From positions 3,596,001 through 3,660,000 of the forward strand of contig JAHQIY010000003.1 of the NCBI GenBank assembly GCA_019054805.1: a DNA stretch of 64,000 bases. The letters run 5' to 3'. The position numbers and the translations under genes were made by a program. Positions 9,925-20,927 of the stretch are shown piece by piece (position 1 is the stretch's first letter; each line of letters starts with the position of its first letter). The notes under the pieces were generated by a model, which ran no database searches, was not told where the DNA came from, and saw nothing but the letters and a program-made list of their open reading frames with translations. The DNA comes from Brachionus manjavacas. Its lineage: Eukaryota; Rotifera; Eurotatoria; Ploima; Brachionidae.

Positions 9925-10586
9925 ATTATGAAAATCAACACAAAATTTGGTTAAAATCTCATATTAAATCCCAACTGCAAATAAATAAAAAAATAAATAA
10001 ACATAATCTGCTCTATTTTCTTTGAAAAAATCTTGTTCTTGGATCCCAAACTTGGTAGCCAGTATCTGAAAATTTTCTTCAAGAATTCCTTAATTTAAGT
10101 CTAATAAAACGAGGAGCACAGTGTTCCGGGACAGATTTAGATGGTACTTAGACCGTGGAGCATTTAGACCTGGTACACGTACCAAAGGATAATGGAAACC
10201 CTAACAATATTACAAAAAAATTTAAATAAATTTATTTAGTAGACAAACTCGTATGAAAAAAAAAAACACTCCTTTTTATTATATAATAATCAAGACATGA
10301 AAATTACATTAGACTAAAAAATGTCTAGATAAGAAGAAAAAAAGTGATACACGCGTGGACTCGCCATCACTGGATTACACAAAAGTAAAATAGTTAAATA
10401 GAAAAATAAAATAAGTAACAAAACAGCCAATTTTGTGGCAAATTTTCTTATCTAAAATATTATAATTTTAATAAAAAATATTAACATTTAAAAATCATTT
10501 TTTGATCATGAATTTCTTTTTTGCTATTTATTTGCCAAGTATAAATTTGACAAAAGTATTTTCTAGATGCTTTTTGTTATGTGCTA
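9925..10586. other. upstream region of the F-box gene
   Basis: AT-rich with a GC-richer patch at 10105-10200 holding two similar segments (ATTTAGATGGTACTTAGACC and ATTTAGACCTGGTAC). A pyrimidine-AG at 10559-10566 (TATTTTCTAG) could be the acceptor of a 5' UTR intron. I cannot define the promoter. Confidence 0.3.
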
Positions 10587-12518
10587 ATGGATCCACTGCC
10601 GGACGAACTAATCCTCAAGATACTGAGCTATCTGGACGTGCGCGACCTCATCAAATGCTCAAGAGTATGCAAACGCTGGTACGCACTCACCAAAAGCCAG
10701 CACCTTTGGAACCAATTTTCGCTCACCGACATTCAAAAGCCCAAATGGTGTCCGTCCAAACTTGTGGATTTGCGCGCCACCAACTATTTAATCACGAGCC
10801 GCTTCAGTCCACTTATCACCCGCGTCGACATGTCCAAACTTTGCTTCACCTTCGAGACCCTGGACCTGCTGTTCAGCAGCTGCCATCACATCAAGTCCCT
10901 CTCGGTCAACTTCAAATATCTTCAAATAAAAGCGCCTTATTTCCAAGTGGAACAGTGCATTCACAAGTGGCCCCGGGGCAAGCTAGAAAAGCTCTATCTG
11001 AAAAACGTGTGTGACATGAAGACCAGGCGCATGAACAGCTTCAAATTCTCGACACTGAGTCGGACTTGTTTCAGTGCCAGCGCGCCCTATGACATCATCG
11101 AACTGGAGATAATCAAATTGATGCAAAATTTGTTCAGACACAATTCGCAGAGTTTGCGCGTGCTGGGCTTGAAGTGCGTGGACCCGACCATCATAACCTC
11201 GTGCAAGTCGCACTTGGGCCAGCTGCAAATTCTCCTCTTGAACAATGTGAACGACACGGACAGTGTTTTGGAAGAGTTGTCCGAGAATTGTCCGCATCTC
11301 AAATGTGTCGAGATCGACAAGTGTCCTGACTTTAAGGGCGATGGCTTTCAAGGCTTGATTGAAAACTGTGCCAAGCTGGAAACTTTGCAGCTGGGCAAAA
11401 ATGTGCACCCAAGTCTCACCGAGCTCATGGACATAAACTGGTCTAATCTAAAAAATCTAAAAGAATTGTCCATAACTACAAAATTTCAGTTCAGTGATGA
11501 GTACTCGGCAAGCTCGGGCTCCAATTCCAGCTCGAGCTCAAACTGCAATGCGAATCGGCCACCGCCCAACGACGTCTATGCAAAGACTCTATTTTCCCAT
11601 TTGAGCGAGTACAGCCTCGAGTACTTGGCTCTGACTGACTTTACGCTTCGGTTCCCGGCCGAGGCCAACTGCGAAGTCAGCCCCAGCGCCAATGGCAAGA
11701 AAAAAATTCGCCTAGATGCCGCCTCGAGCGCCGCATCCCAGCCCCGACTCAAGCACCTTATTTTGAGAAACATCCGTAACGTGAAGCAGCTGAGTGGCGA
11801 GCAAATTTTTGCCATGAAAAACTTCCTAATCCAACAAAATTTTTTGCTAAGCCTAGACCTAATCGGCGTGTACATCGACACCAAGTTTATATGCGACATT
11901 CTACCTCATTTGGTCCATTTGAAAAAGTTCTATTTTGGCCACGGCAAGTCCTACAAAAAGTACGTGTCGACCAAAAGCTTCCTGGCCACCAGACTGTTCA
12001 ATGTGTCGAGCTATGAACACTCGGTGAACAGCCTGATCAACATTGACGACATAAACAATCTTTTGGCGAGTTGTTGCCGTGATCTGGAGAGCTATGGCAT
12101 TTTCTATCGGCAGTCGGAGCTGAGGTTCCGGCGGGACGAGGGCGCCGAGTTCAGGAACGAAGCGCTCATTAGTTTGGTGAAGAGGTGCTCGCGTCTCGCC
12201 GAGATCAGCTACTTGAAGTCGTTCAAAATCCAGGACGACGACGACGAGCTGTTGCAGGACGAGGACGAGTCAGATGACGAAGTTGTTGTCCAAGAGAGGC
12301 CCAGGAACAAACGAAACTACTTTTATTACATAAAATACGCCATTGAGAATGCGTGTGAGCATTGGAGTCATGTGAACATGAAGCCGTGCTACGGCTTTGA
12401 CATATCGCCATCTAGCGGCCACTTGCTCGACTTTAATAATCTTAGTTTTATCGAAACCTCTTTGCCTGCCATTCAGGCGCCAGTCAACGACTTTCACAAG
12501 AATGTTCTCAAAGTCTAG
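10587..12518 (+). CDS. F-box protein with leucine-rich repeats
   Basis: The ATG at 10587 (CTAATGGAT) gives 643 residues; no other in-frame ATG lies between it and the upstream stop. Residues 1-45 are a canonical F-box (DPLPDELILKILSYL..L..CSRVCKRWY), the Skp1-binding motif of SCF ubiquitin ligases. Residues ~185-275 contain leucine-rich repeats with the FBXL-like pattern 'SENCPHLKCVEIDKC' and 'IENCAKLETLQLG', presumably substrate-binding. A Ser/Asn-rich insert lies near residues 305-325, further leucine-rich segments near 385-450, and an acidic tract near 545-565. Single exon. Base composition is far GC-richer than the flanks, suggesting coding constraint. Antisense and +1 frames are open only because of this composition. 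I cannot name the orthologue; the role as SCF adaptor is family knowledge. Confidence 0.9.
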   Translation: MDPLPDELILKILSYLDVRDLIKCSRVCKRWYALTKSQHLWNQFSLTDIQKPKWCPSKLVDLRATNYLITSRFSPLITRVDMSKLCFTFETLDLLFSSCHHIKSLSVNFKYLQIKAPYFQVEQCIHKWPRGKLEKLYLKNVCDMKTRRMNSFKFSTLSRTCFSASAPYDIIELEIIKLMQNLFRHNSQSLRVLGLKCVDPTIITSCKSHLGQLQILLLNNVNDTDSVLEELSENCPHLKCVEIDKCPDFKGDGFQGLIENCAKLETLQLGKNVHPSLTELMDINWSNLKNLKELSITTKFQFSDEYSASSGSNSSSSSNCNANRPPPNDVYAKTLFSHLSEYSLEYLALTDFTLRFPAEANCEVSPSANGKKKIRLDAASSAASQPRLKHLILRNIRNVKQLSGEQIFAMKNFLIQQNFLLSLDLIGVYIDTKFICDILPHLVHLKKFYFGHGKSYKKYVSTKSFLATRLFNVSSYEHSVNSLINIDDINNLLASCCRDLESYGIFYRQSELRFRRDEGAEFRNEALISLVKRCSRLAEISYLKSFKIQDDDDELLQDEDESDDEVVVQERPRNKRNYFYYIKYAIENACEHWSHVNMKPCYGFDISPSSGHLLDFNNLSFIETSLPAIQAPVNDFHKNVLKV

Positions 12519-12521
12519 AAG

Positions 12522-12552
12522 TTGTGTGTTGTTGTTGTTGTTGTTGTTGTTG
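12522..12552 (+). repeat. (GTT)n microsatellite in the F-box 3' UTR
   Basis: A run of about eight GTT units starts a few bases after the stop codon. It would be transcribed as part of the 3' UTR. Confidence 0.9.
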
Positions 12553-12629
12553 GATTTTGTTTTTTTTGGCTGTTAGGATTCAAAGACCTGTGTAAATTTA
12601 TTTTTTGTATAGAAAAGTATAGTATTAAA

Positions 12630-12635
12630 AATAAA
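12630..12635 (+). terminator. poly(A) signal of the F-box gene
   Basis: AATAAA lies ~110 bases after the stop, followed within 15-25 bases by a T/G-rich stretch (GTTTATTGTCTGTC), a good downstream element. Confidence 0.6.
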
Positions 12636-12764
12636 GCTAGAGCAAAAAGTTTATTGTCTGTCTTTTTGAATTTTAACCAAAGGACTAGTTGAATTAAAGG
12701 ATGCAAAAAAAGACAGATCACTAAGAATATTATTTGTTTATTTGGTAAATAAACTACTGATTTG

Positions 12765-12890
12765 TTCCGGTGATTTTGACAAAATTTTGCTACTCAAATT
12801 GCGGTAAATCTACGTAAAATGGCGGGAGTAAAAAAAAGAAAATTTACCAAAATTTTGGTAAATTCACATAAGTTTTACCAAAAAAAAAAA
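12765..12890. repeat. repeat with TACGTAAA motifs and a 24-bp perfect palindrome
   Basis: AATTTACC..GGTAAATT at 12841-12864 is a perfect 24-bp palindrome. Surrounding GGTGATTTTGACAAAATTTT and CTACGTAAAATGG blocks resemble the repeats at 50.1-50.7 and 62.4-62.6 kb. It is probably one end of a MITE family. Confidence 0.45.
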
Positions 12891-13079
12891 GGGTCCTACT
12901 AAAATATTGACCCCCAATTTTTTAAAAATTTTTCGACCCCCTTTTATTTTGCAAAGCAAAAATATTTTTAAAAGTTTTAATAAATCATTTAGTTTGAATT
13001 TTTCTCTTTTTTTTGTAAATTAAAATAGTTTTTCTCCAAAATTTTATTTTTTGTGAAAATTGAATATTTTTATGTTTTT

Positions 13080-13230
13080 AAAAACCTGACCCCCTACTGA
13101 CCCCCAATTTTATACGACTGAATCCCCATATTTCTTGAATAGAATTAAACGAGCTTTCCAAAAATGTGCCTAGTTTTTCTCCATGAAGTATAGTTTTCGA
13201 GAATTTCAAATGATTTCATATTAATAAAGA
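13080..13230 (+). repeat. dispersed repeat shared with 55.7 kb
   Basis: CCCCTACTGACCCCCAAT, TTTCCAAAAATGTG and TAGTTTTTCTCC occur in the same order, inverted, at 55725-55850. No coding capacity. Confidence 0.5.
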
Positions 13231-13429
13231 AAAATTCAATTTATAATTGTAATATTTGATATTTTTTGTTTTATTAATTTAGTTTTAAGATTTTTAAAAT
13301 TTCTAAAATTTTTTAAAATGATTCCACCACCAAAATATCAAATTAAAATCAAAAGAAACGTAACTTTAAAAAGTTTTAAAACAAAATTAATAAAACAAAA
13401 AATATCAAATTTGTTTTAAGCTACGTTTC

Positions 13430-13640
13430 TTTTTTTGTAAATTTTTCTTTTTCTTTTAAATTTAATCTCAAGGTTAATCAACATGCTGGTGTCCATGCCT
13501 CATGAGACTGATTGACACTTCATTTATTAAATTCAATATAAAAATATAAAATGTTAAAATTTATAATACATAATATTTAAAAAAAAATTGGATAGAGTTA
13601 TTGATCTAATAGTTATTTGAAAAAATTTAACAACAAAGTA
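13430..13640 (+). repeat. ~200-bp repeat, copy A
   Basis: GGTTAATCAACATGCTGGTG and the following ~180 bases recur at 18590-18790 in the same orientation with moderate divergence. The two copies flank the LINE cluster. Confidence 0.6.
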
Positions 13641-13796
13641 TTTAAGCTAAATATTTCAAATTTTGAAACAAAATCAGGAAAATTTACTTATAAAATGTTT
13701 CTTTTTACAGCTTTTTCTATCTGCAATCTTAACTCTTATTTTGACCTAAAAATTTAATCAGTTTTTCTTTTTGAAGTACTTTTCTATGTGTAATGT

Positions 13797-13885
13797 GCAA
13801 GGAGCTACCATAGGTGACCTCCTAGTAGGCCACCTCCGCAAGCTTGTCTTGCTGTTGCTTATATGTATTATTATTATTATTTAAA
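13797..13885 (+). repeat. LINE 3' end with (ATT)n tail
   Basis: Shares GCTACCAT..CCTCCTAGTAGG and a CTTGC-rich block plus ATT microsatellite with the LINE end at 3405-3476. It is a solo 3' end. Confidence 0.5.
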
Positions 13886-13959
13886 TCCATATAAATTAAA
13901 ATTTATGTTAATGAAAATTGAAAGCTTAAACGTTGAATACATCAAAATTGATCTCTTGA

Positions 13960-14640
13960 TCACAAAAGAATTTACTAATCTTGAGTAAAATTATTCAAAA
14001 ATTTTTGTCATCGGTTCAATTAAGTAATTGCCGTTCCTTAAATTATAATTCAAATTTTTTGAGTCATTTTTGCTTAATTTCTCTTTTAAATTCAGAGGTG
14101 AGTTGTAATAAAAAAGACAGTTGTAAGAGAAAGTAAGCATCCTTTCAAAAATTCTATGCTGAAATGAATAGAGACCAGTTATTTCTAAATGGTTATTTAT
14201 TTCATTAAGGATGTTTGCTTAATGATAGAAATATTAAAACTCTTAGATAATTTATAAATTGCTTCTTTTGAAAAATAGGACAAAATTATTGAGCAGTAAT
14301 CAAAATATGGTAAGATAAAGGTCTTAAAAAACTGGACCTTTACTGAAGTAGCAAGATGAATATTCTTTTGATAGAAATAATTTCCTTTTAACTTGCAATG
14401 ATAAATTAGATGCATATTTAGGAAAATTAAGATCATGATCAATTATGAAACCTAATAAACAGATTTCCTTTACAACTAAAATATCTTCGTCAGCTACTTT
14501 GATCTTTTCTGGATACAGTTTTTATCTATTTTCAAAAATCATACAAAAAGTTTTAGACCAGTTTATTCCAATTTTGTTAAAAATACACCATTCATTTAAA
14601 CTTTCTGCTGTAACATTCAATTTTATCAAAACAAATACAT
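13960..14640 (-). pseudogene. LINE ORF2 fragment, RT to C-terminus, with stop and frameshift
   Basis: Minus-strand frames together read NEWCIFNKIGINWSKTF, then ICLLGFIIDHDLNF, HLATSVKVQFFKTFILPYF and EITGLYSFQHRIFERML. These are ordered blocks following the YADD motif in CR1/Jockey-type ORF2. At least one stop and one frameshift interrupt them. Endonuclease and RT core are absent. Confidence 0.65.
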
Positions 14641-14847
14641 TTTTTTGATTTTTTTCAATTCTTTAAAAAATTTAAATAAAAAATTTAATCAGAAATTATG
14701 TTCAATGCCATTAATTATTATTTATTATTAAATTGTAAAATTGAAATTGAAAAGAACACACCAAAATATAAGCACACGTAAGCCAAAAGTAAGAAAAAAA
14801 AGCACAAGTAAGCCAAAATAAAATAAAAAGCACGCAGTTTTTGTCAA

Positions 14848-15604
14848 ATGGACTCAAATTTTTTGCTTGAAACAAACTGGCCAACGTTTGGACAGGGAAC
14901 CGTATCTGGGCATTCAAAAACTTTGCATGAATGGTGCGGTAATATTTCGAAATTCGTCCTGGAGCTTTCAAATCATGTGAAACATCTAGAGGAAAGAGAA
15001 ATTGAGAAAGACATTGAAATAAACAAACTGAAATCTGAATTGGCAGCAGCAAATAAAACAGCAAACTCATCCAACATCAGTAGTCAGTGGGTTCAAGTTG
15101 TAAAACAAGGGACAAAAAATGCAAAAAAACCAGCCGACCAGATAGCTGTAGCAAATGCAACCATCAGCGAAATGAATGAAAGAATCAAAAGAAAAAAATG
15201 TGATCATTTATGGTGTGCCAGAATCAAAGAAAGAGATTCTAACAGACAGGAGGGCAGAAGATGAAGAAAAAATCAAACAAATTTTGACCACTATTGGGAA
15301 AGGTGATGTCAAGCCAGCGTATTCAAGACGCTTGAGATCGAAAGACCAAAGTAAACCAGGCCCAATTCTAGTAGAACTCAAAGAAGAAGCAAACAGAAAT
15401 CCACTACTACTAGCAGCCAAAAAGTTGCGAGATTCAAATAATTTCAAATCTATTTATCTTAGTCCAGATTTGACTGAAACCGAAAGAGCTTTAGACTATG
15501 AATTGAGGAAACAAAGAAACGAAGCAAATAATGGTCTTTCACAAGACTCGCCCTTTCGATATGGCATCCGTGGAAATCAGATCGTCAAATTCAAGAAGCA
15601 ATAA
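14848..15604 (+). pseudogene. LINE ORF1 (coiled coil + RNA-binding-like domain), one frameshift
   Basis: The ATG at 14848 opens a frame with a coiled-coil segment (HLEEREIEKDIEINKLKSEL, residues ~46-66). Near 15190 an A-run causes a one-base shift, and the protein continues in the next frame as NVIIYGVPESKKE. The continuation has the 'NV.I.G..ES' and 'R.......PGPILVEL' motifs typical of LINE ORF1 RRM-like domains, and then SIYLSPDLTETERALDYELR. It ends at 15604, overlapping the ORF2 start by 74 bases. ORF1 products package the LINE RNA and act as chaperones; that is family knowledge. Confidence 0.75.
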
Positions 15605-18501
15605 TCGTTCATCAAAAGCGTCATCACGTGTGGATAATCTCGAATCTTTAAAATGTATGTATTTAAATGCTACTTCCTTGGACAATAATCTTGATGAATT
15701 CAGTGTTGTTATTGAAACATATAGCCCACAAATTGTGGCAGTTAGTGAGACTTGGTTTAAGAGCAACTCAAATGCAAACATTAAAGGATACAATTTGTAC
15801 AGAAAGGACAGAAGTGATGGACGCAGAGGCGGGGGTGTATGTCTCTACATTGATGAAAATATCGATTCATTTGAATTAAATGATGCAGGTTTTAATTTAA
15901 GTAAAATAGAACAAATTTGGGTAGTTGTTAACTTTAACTGTGAAAAGTATTTAGTTGGCTGTCTTTACAGGCCAAACGATTTTGTTGATATGAACGATTT
16001 TGATTTAGTCTTCAAACAAGCTAAAGACTATGTGGATGAAAGAGGTTTTAAGGATATTCTAATAATGGGTGACTTTAACTTTCCATCAATCATCTGGTCA
16101 AATGGCTGTGTTTCAGAAATCTTAAACGAAAATGGCATTGAACATAAATTCAGCGAAACGCTAAGCGACACTTTTTTATATCAGCATGTAAATATTCCTA
16201 CATTTCAAATGTCAAACGAAAAAGCTGTCAACACTTTGGATTTGATTTTCACGACTCAGTCTGGCAGTGTGTATGCAATCGATACAAAATTTGTGCTTGG
16301 TAACATTAATAAAGGACATCTGGTTATCTTTTTCAATTTTGTACTCAAAAACAAGGTTAGTAAGGAATCATATATTATTGAAAAATTTCTTTATAGTAAA
16401 GCTGACTTTGAAAAAATTTCTGATTTTTTATCAAATATTTATTGGGTGCACTTATTTGAGAATTTAAATATTCAGGAAATGTACAATGAGTTTATTTTCT
16501 ATGTCAGCGAAGCTAGTAATCGATTCATTCCAGTAACGGATGGCTCTAAAAAGAAAAGTATCTCAAAACCTTGGATAAAAGATGATCTCAAGATCTTAAT
16601 TAGGAATAAGAAAAATCTAAGATACAGGAACTGTTCATGTAACTGGAAGGATATGAATCTTTATAATGATTACAAAAGTATCTGTAAATTAGTTTCTTCG
16701 GAAATAAAAAGAGCCAGACTCACTTATGAACAAAATTTAGTAGATAAAGCTAAGAAGAATCCAAAATTATTATACAAATATCTAAATGATCAACAAGTAA
16801 TCAGAGAATCAATCAAAGCATTAAAGAAGTCAAACAATGAATTAACGCAAGAACCGAAAGAGATATCAAATCTACTAAATAAATGTTTTCAAGATGTTTT
16901 TGTTATTGAACAAGATGGGGAGCTTCCACCTTTTGTAGCTGAACTAAATGAAAACTGTTCAGAATATATTGACATTGAACCAAATGATATTAGTTATGAA
17001 GTGGTTTATAAAAAATTACAAGACCTTAATCAAAATAAATCATGTGGTGTAGACAAGCTTCATCCGCTATTGCTAAAAAACTGTGCAGAAGCCTTTACTG
17101 TTCCTTTAACTTTAATTTTCAGAAAGTCTTTATCTAATAGTCAGCTTCCAATACAATTCAGATCAGCAAATATTACTCCATTGTTTAAAAAAGGTGATAA
17201 ATCAACGGCCAGCAATTATCGTCCCGTGTCTTTAACTTCAATTCCGTGCAAAATAATGGAAAGCATAATAAGAACCAAAATGGAAGACTATCTTTATAAG
17301 AACAATATTATATCTAAAGAACAGCATGGATTTGTCAGGAAAAAGTCATGTACATCTAATCTTATGGAAACTCTAGATTTCATCTCAATGAGTCTAGACA
17401 AAAGTATTCCTGTTGATGTAATTCTGCTAGATTTTGCGAAAGCATTTGATACTGTTCCGCACAGACGACTAATAGCTAAATTGAAAGCGTATGGCTTTGA
17501 TGGTCTGACACTAAAATGGATTGAAGCTTTCTTGAAAAATAGAAGACAACGAGTTGTTCAAGGTGAAATTTTGTCGGATTGGGTTGAGATTTTTAGCGGT
17601 GTACCACAAGGATCAGTGATTGGTCCACTTTTGTTCGTTTTGTATATCAATGATCTACCAAAAGGAATAGAGAATATTGTCAAAATGTATGCAGATGATA
17701 CAAAAATATTCTCGCAAACGGTATCAGAAATATGCGCAGTGAAAATTCAATCAGATTTAGATTTAATTTTCAAGTGGACTCAAGATTGGCTTCTTCTCTT
17801 CAACACATCAAAATGTGTGGTTATGCATTACGGTCATAAAAACAAAGAATTCACTTATTCTATTAATGGTAAACAGTTATCAACGTCTGAAACCGAAAGA
17901 GATCTTGGAGTTATCTTCAATACAAATCTCAAATGGAAAAACCAAGTGATAGAGGCTACAAACAAAGCAAATCAAATGTTGGGTCGCATCAGGAAATCAT
18001 TCGCTCGTTTTGATTGTAAGTTATTTAGATCATTGTATTTAACTTTTGTTCGTCCTCTTTTGGAATTTGCTGTGCCTGTATGGTCTCCATTTCTTAAGTC
18101 GGATTGTGAGAATCTTGAGAGGATTCAACGCAGAGCTACGAAATTTGTTTCTTCAATTAGAAACAAACCGTATGAAAGCAGATTGAAGGCTTTAAACATT
18201 CCAAATCTGGTGGAAAGAAGAAAAAGAGGTGATCTAATTCAATTATACAAGTTCATGCATGGAATAGAATTGGTTGAAAAAAGCAACAATTTTAATGTCA
18301 CCAAAATCCAAGGAAGAGGTCACTGCTTCAAATATCACAAAGAAATTTCGAGGCTCCAACATAGAGATAACTTTTTTCAACAGAACCGCTAACATATGGA
18401 ACTCACTGCCAAATCAATTAGTTGAAGCCCCTAATGTTAACAGCTTTAAAGCAGGCATTGATTGTTGGATGAGCAGCAATCAATCACATCAGCTGTCATA
18501 G
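15531..18501 (+). pseudogene. LINE ORF2: endonuclease + reverse transcriptase, C-terminal frameshift
   Basis: From the ATG at 15531 an uninterrupted frame runs 953 codons. Residues ~40-270 are an APE-type endonuclease (VSETWFK, GRRGGGVCLYID, IMGDFNFPSI). Residues ~480-790 are the RT, with ASNYRPVSLTSIPCK, LLDFAKAFDTVPH, SGVPQGSVIGPLLF and the catalytic YADD at 720-723. The C-terminal domain follows. At 18372 a T-run has six T's against eight in the 29.5-kb copy. This moves the frame to an early stop at 18392, whereas the ancestral frame (FFFNRTANIWNSLPNQL) continues to the TAG at 18501. No RNase H domain is seen. Truncation of ~36 residues may reduce but need not abolish activity. Confidence 0.85.
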
Positions 18502-18589
18502 TGTGCCTTATCAGCACACTCGCTGGCTAGCCAGCTACAGTCAAAACTACTACTACTACTACTACTACTAGAAAAAAACGATTTTTTTG

Positions 18590-18790
18590 CCCGAATTTTC
18601 GTAAATTTTTTTTTTAATTTAGTTTTAACGTTAATCAACATGCTAGTGTCCATGCCTCATGAGACTTATTAACACTTCATTTATTAGATTCAATTTAAAA
18701 AATATAAAATGTTAAAATTTAAAATACTTTTTATTAAAAATAAAATTGAATTGATCTAATTGTTTTTTGAAAAAATTTAACAGCAACTTA
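18590..18790 (+). repeat. ~200-bp repeat, copy B
   Basis: GTTAATCAACATGCTAGTGT and following sequence match copy A at 13430-13640 in the same orientation, including a shared CATGCCTCATGAGACT block. Confidence 0.6.
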
Positions 18791-19113
18791 AATTTTTATT
18801 AAGAAAAAAGAATATTTAAATTAAGTTTTTTTAATATCGAAATTATTATGTTCATTAATTTTAATGATTTGGCAAGTCTCGATTTTTCTCAATTACAATT
18901 TCAACAATCCGCTTTTCACAGAGACCAATTTTTCATCTAAAGAATCCTTCAACCTATCCAAATTCTTTAGCTATTACTTTTTAAAAAGATGGAAATCAGG
19001 ACTGAAGTAAAATCATTCCATTTTTAAAATAAGAAAAAAACATCCTGTTATCTAAATTTAGAAAATTATTAGACCCAAATAATTATTTTTTTTAAATCGT
19101 TTTTGGTTATATA
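18791..19113. other. AT-rich sequence without recognised features
   Basis: No gene or repeat end seen. Confidence 0.4.
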
Positions 19114-19121
19114 ATTAAATT

Positions 19122-20776
19122 GGGTCTTGTCCAATATGTGATCACTTGATCACCAAAAATGTGATCATTTTAATAATGCTGGTTTTGTGAACAAGACTGA
19201 TCACCAAATCGATGATCACACAATATGTGATCAAATGTTTAACACGAGAATTTTAGCTCCGATCACTAATAAATTTTACTGATCACGCTTGAGTAAATTT
19301 AATTTGGATAATCTCAAACTTATAATATATATTGATCATCAAAATATAAAATTTTCTCATTAACTTTTCTTGATAAAAAGCTCTCACATAAATATTGCAA
19401 TATAAATTATATGTGCTTCAGTTTTGAAATCTTTTTTTTATAATCATTCTTACGCTTACTAAGCATTAAAATTGTAATATATAAAATGAATGATTTTTTT
19501 CTTTATAAAAAATTTGAATGTGACAATTTAATAGTAATAATAGGGAAGCACCCTGCGAGCAATCCAAAACAACTTGAATCGCTATGATGACTGGTTGTGC
19601 GTTTGGCGAGAATGAATGTGGGACGATGAGTGTTCGAGCTAAGACCCCCCAGTCCTAGCGTAAACGCTTCTGGGGACTGCCCAGGCCTTCAACTCACCGT
19701 CTCACTGACTGGGCAATGGTTGGTCGTTGAGGTTTAGGTGGTGGTGGTGTTCGTGCGGGCAAGATGTATGTCGAGGCGGGCCTTCAAGCTGTTAAGGGTT
19801 GGAACGTTGACTGTCGAGGACGCGAGGTTGTTCCAGGTAGATGCAACTCTGTTATTTAGGAAGTTTGTTCGCGCCGGGCAGTTGGATAGTTGGACAAAAA
19901 GGCGTTTTTTGTGACCCCTGATTGCGATGGCTAGGCCGTGGCAGGCGATGGACGACATAAGTTTGGTTGAGTTGATGTCAAGTAGTCCATTTGCGATCTT
20001 GTAGTGGGAGATTAGGTCATCCCTTGATCTGCGTGTTTTGAGGGTGGTTAGGTTCAGGATGTCAAGCCTGTCTTGGTAGCTGCGGTCTCTGATGCGGCCT
20101 ACTAGTTTGGTTGCTCTCTTTTGGATGTTTTCGATGATCCTTACATCTGCTCGTCTATGGGGATTCCATACTGAGGTGGCATATTCGAGGTGCGGATGGA
20201 CAAAAGCAGTGTACAGGGACTTGAAGGATTGAAGATTCCAGGCATGGAAGGCCTGGCGGAGTTGTCCAAGAATGGAGTTGGCTTTGGCCGCCGATTGTTG
20301 GCAGTGGGTTCTCCATTTCAGGTCACTAGATAAATATACGTCGAGGTCCTTTTCCGTTTTGATCTCTTCGATTGCCAGTCTGGAACCGGTTTCAGCTGAT
20401 ATCATGGTGAGCTTGGAAGAAGTGCAAAAGTGATTAGTTTTATTTTTGAAAACCATGAATTTACATTTCTGGACGTTGAAACTCATGTGCCAGGTGTTAG
20501 CCCAGAAAAGAAAAGTTAATGGGAAAACTTTATATTTTAATGATCAATATATTTTATAAATATTGCCACTTTATTCTTACGTCTTTAAATGAATCTTTGA
20601 TCACATAAATAAAAACATTGATCACAAAAGTTTTTTCCTTAATTTTTATTTTTATATTTTTGATCACATATTGTGTGATCATCGATTTGGTGATCAGTCT
20701 TGTTCACAAAACCAGCATTATTTATTAAAATGATCACATTTTTGGTGATCAAGTGATCACATATTGGAAAAGATCC
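19122..20776. mobile_element. TGATCA-rich DNA transposon with 8-bp target duplication, carrying a LINE insertion
   Basis: The left end (GGGTCTTGTCCAATATG) and right end (complement GGATCTTTTCCAATATG) form inverted repeats of ~115 bases, 19122-19235 and 20659-20776. The identical 8-mer ATTAAATT flanks both sides (19114-19121 and 20777-20784). An 8-bp duplication fits the hAT superfamily, though the G-rich termini are not typical. TGATCA is repeated many times in both arms and subterminally. No transposase is visible. The middle is occupied by a GC-rich LINE fragment. Confidence 0.75.
19540..20505 (-). pseudogene. GC-rich LINE ORF2 C-terminal fragment inside the transposon (ORF 19734-20486)
   Basis: The 250-codon minus-strand ORF begins in the segment just after the RT catalytic motif (SFNVQKCKFMVF, then KDLDVYLSSDLKW). 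It continues through SLYTAFVHPHLEYATSVWNP, IQKRATKLVGRIRDRSYQDR and FLNNRVASTWNNL, all hallmark blocks of Jockey/CR1-type ORF2 C-termini. GC content is near half, in sharp contrast to the host DNA and to the other LINEs here. It points to a different LINE lineage, a recent arrival, or both. It is 5' truncated near 20505. Confidence 0.8.
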
Positions 20777-20927
20777 ATTAAATTAAACACGACCATTTTA
20801 TTTAAGTCATTTCAGCTAACAAAAAAATTTATTTTTTTTTTGAAATTCTAAAAATAATTAATCTAATTTTATTAAAATTTTTTTTTTGAAAGAACAGAAA
20901 AAAAAAGTAAAAATTAATCAAAATTTT

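Larger units (their letters stand above)
14725..18571 (+). mobile_element. near-complete CR1-like LINE (reference copy)
   Basis: It carries ORF1 and ORF2 in order, a short 3' UTR with a CTGGCTAGCCAG stem, and a terminal (ACT)n microsatellite (18546-18570). Two direct copies of AGCACA-GTAAGCCAAAA (14771 and 14800) lie in the 5' leader. Two further copies exist in the window: 29512-30966 (truncated, about 16 differences over 1.44 kb as I read it) and 56066-57986 (inverted and decayed). The precise 5' end is uncertain. Only two small frameshifts disable this copy, so it is young. Confidence 0.85.

Noticed and set aside
9825-10025. 66-codon ORF
   Set aside because: Starts inside the TTAA-flanked MITE and is low complexity.
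10115-10200. Possible hAT-like end CAGTGTTCCGGGACAG
   Set aside because: No matching inverted end or 8-bp duplication could be found nearby.
10502-11408. Open frames overlapping and antisense to the F-box gene (for example 10502-11014 + and 10983-11408 -)
   Set aside because: They exist because the F-box coding sequence is GC-rich and lacks stops in other frames; none shows a domain and the F-box frame explains the region.
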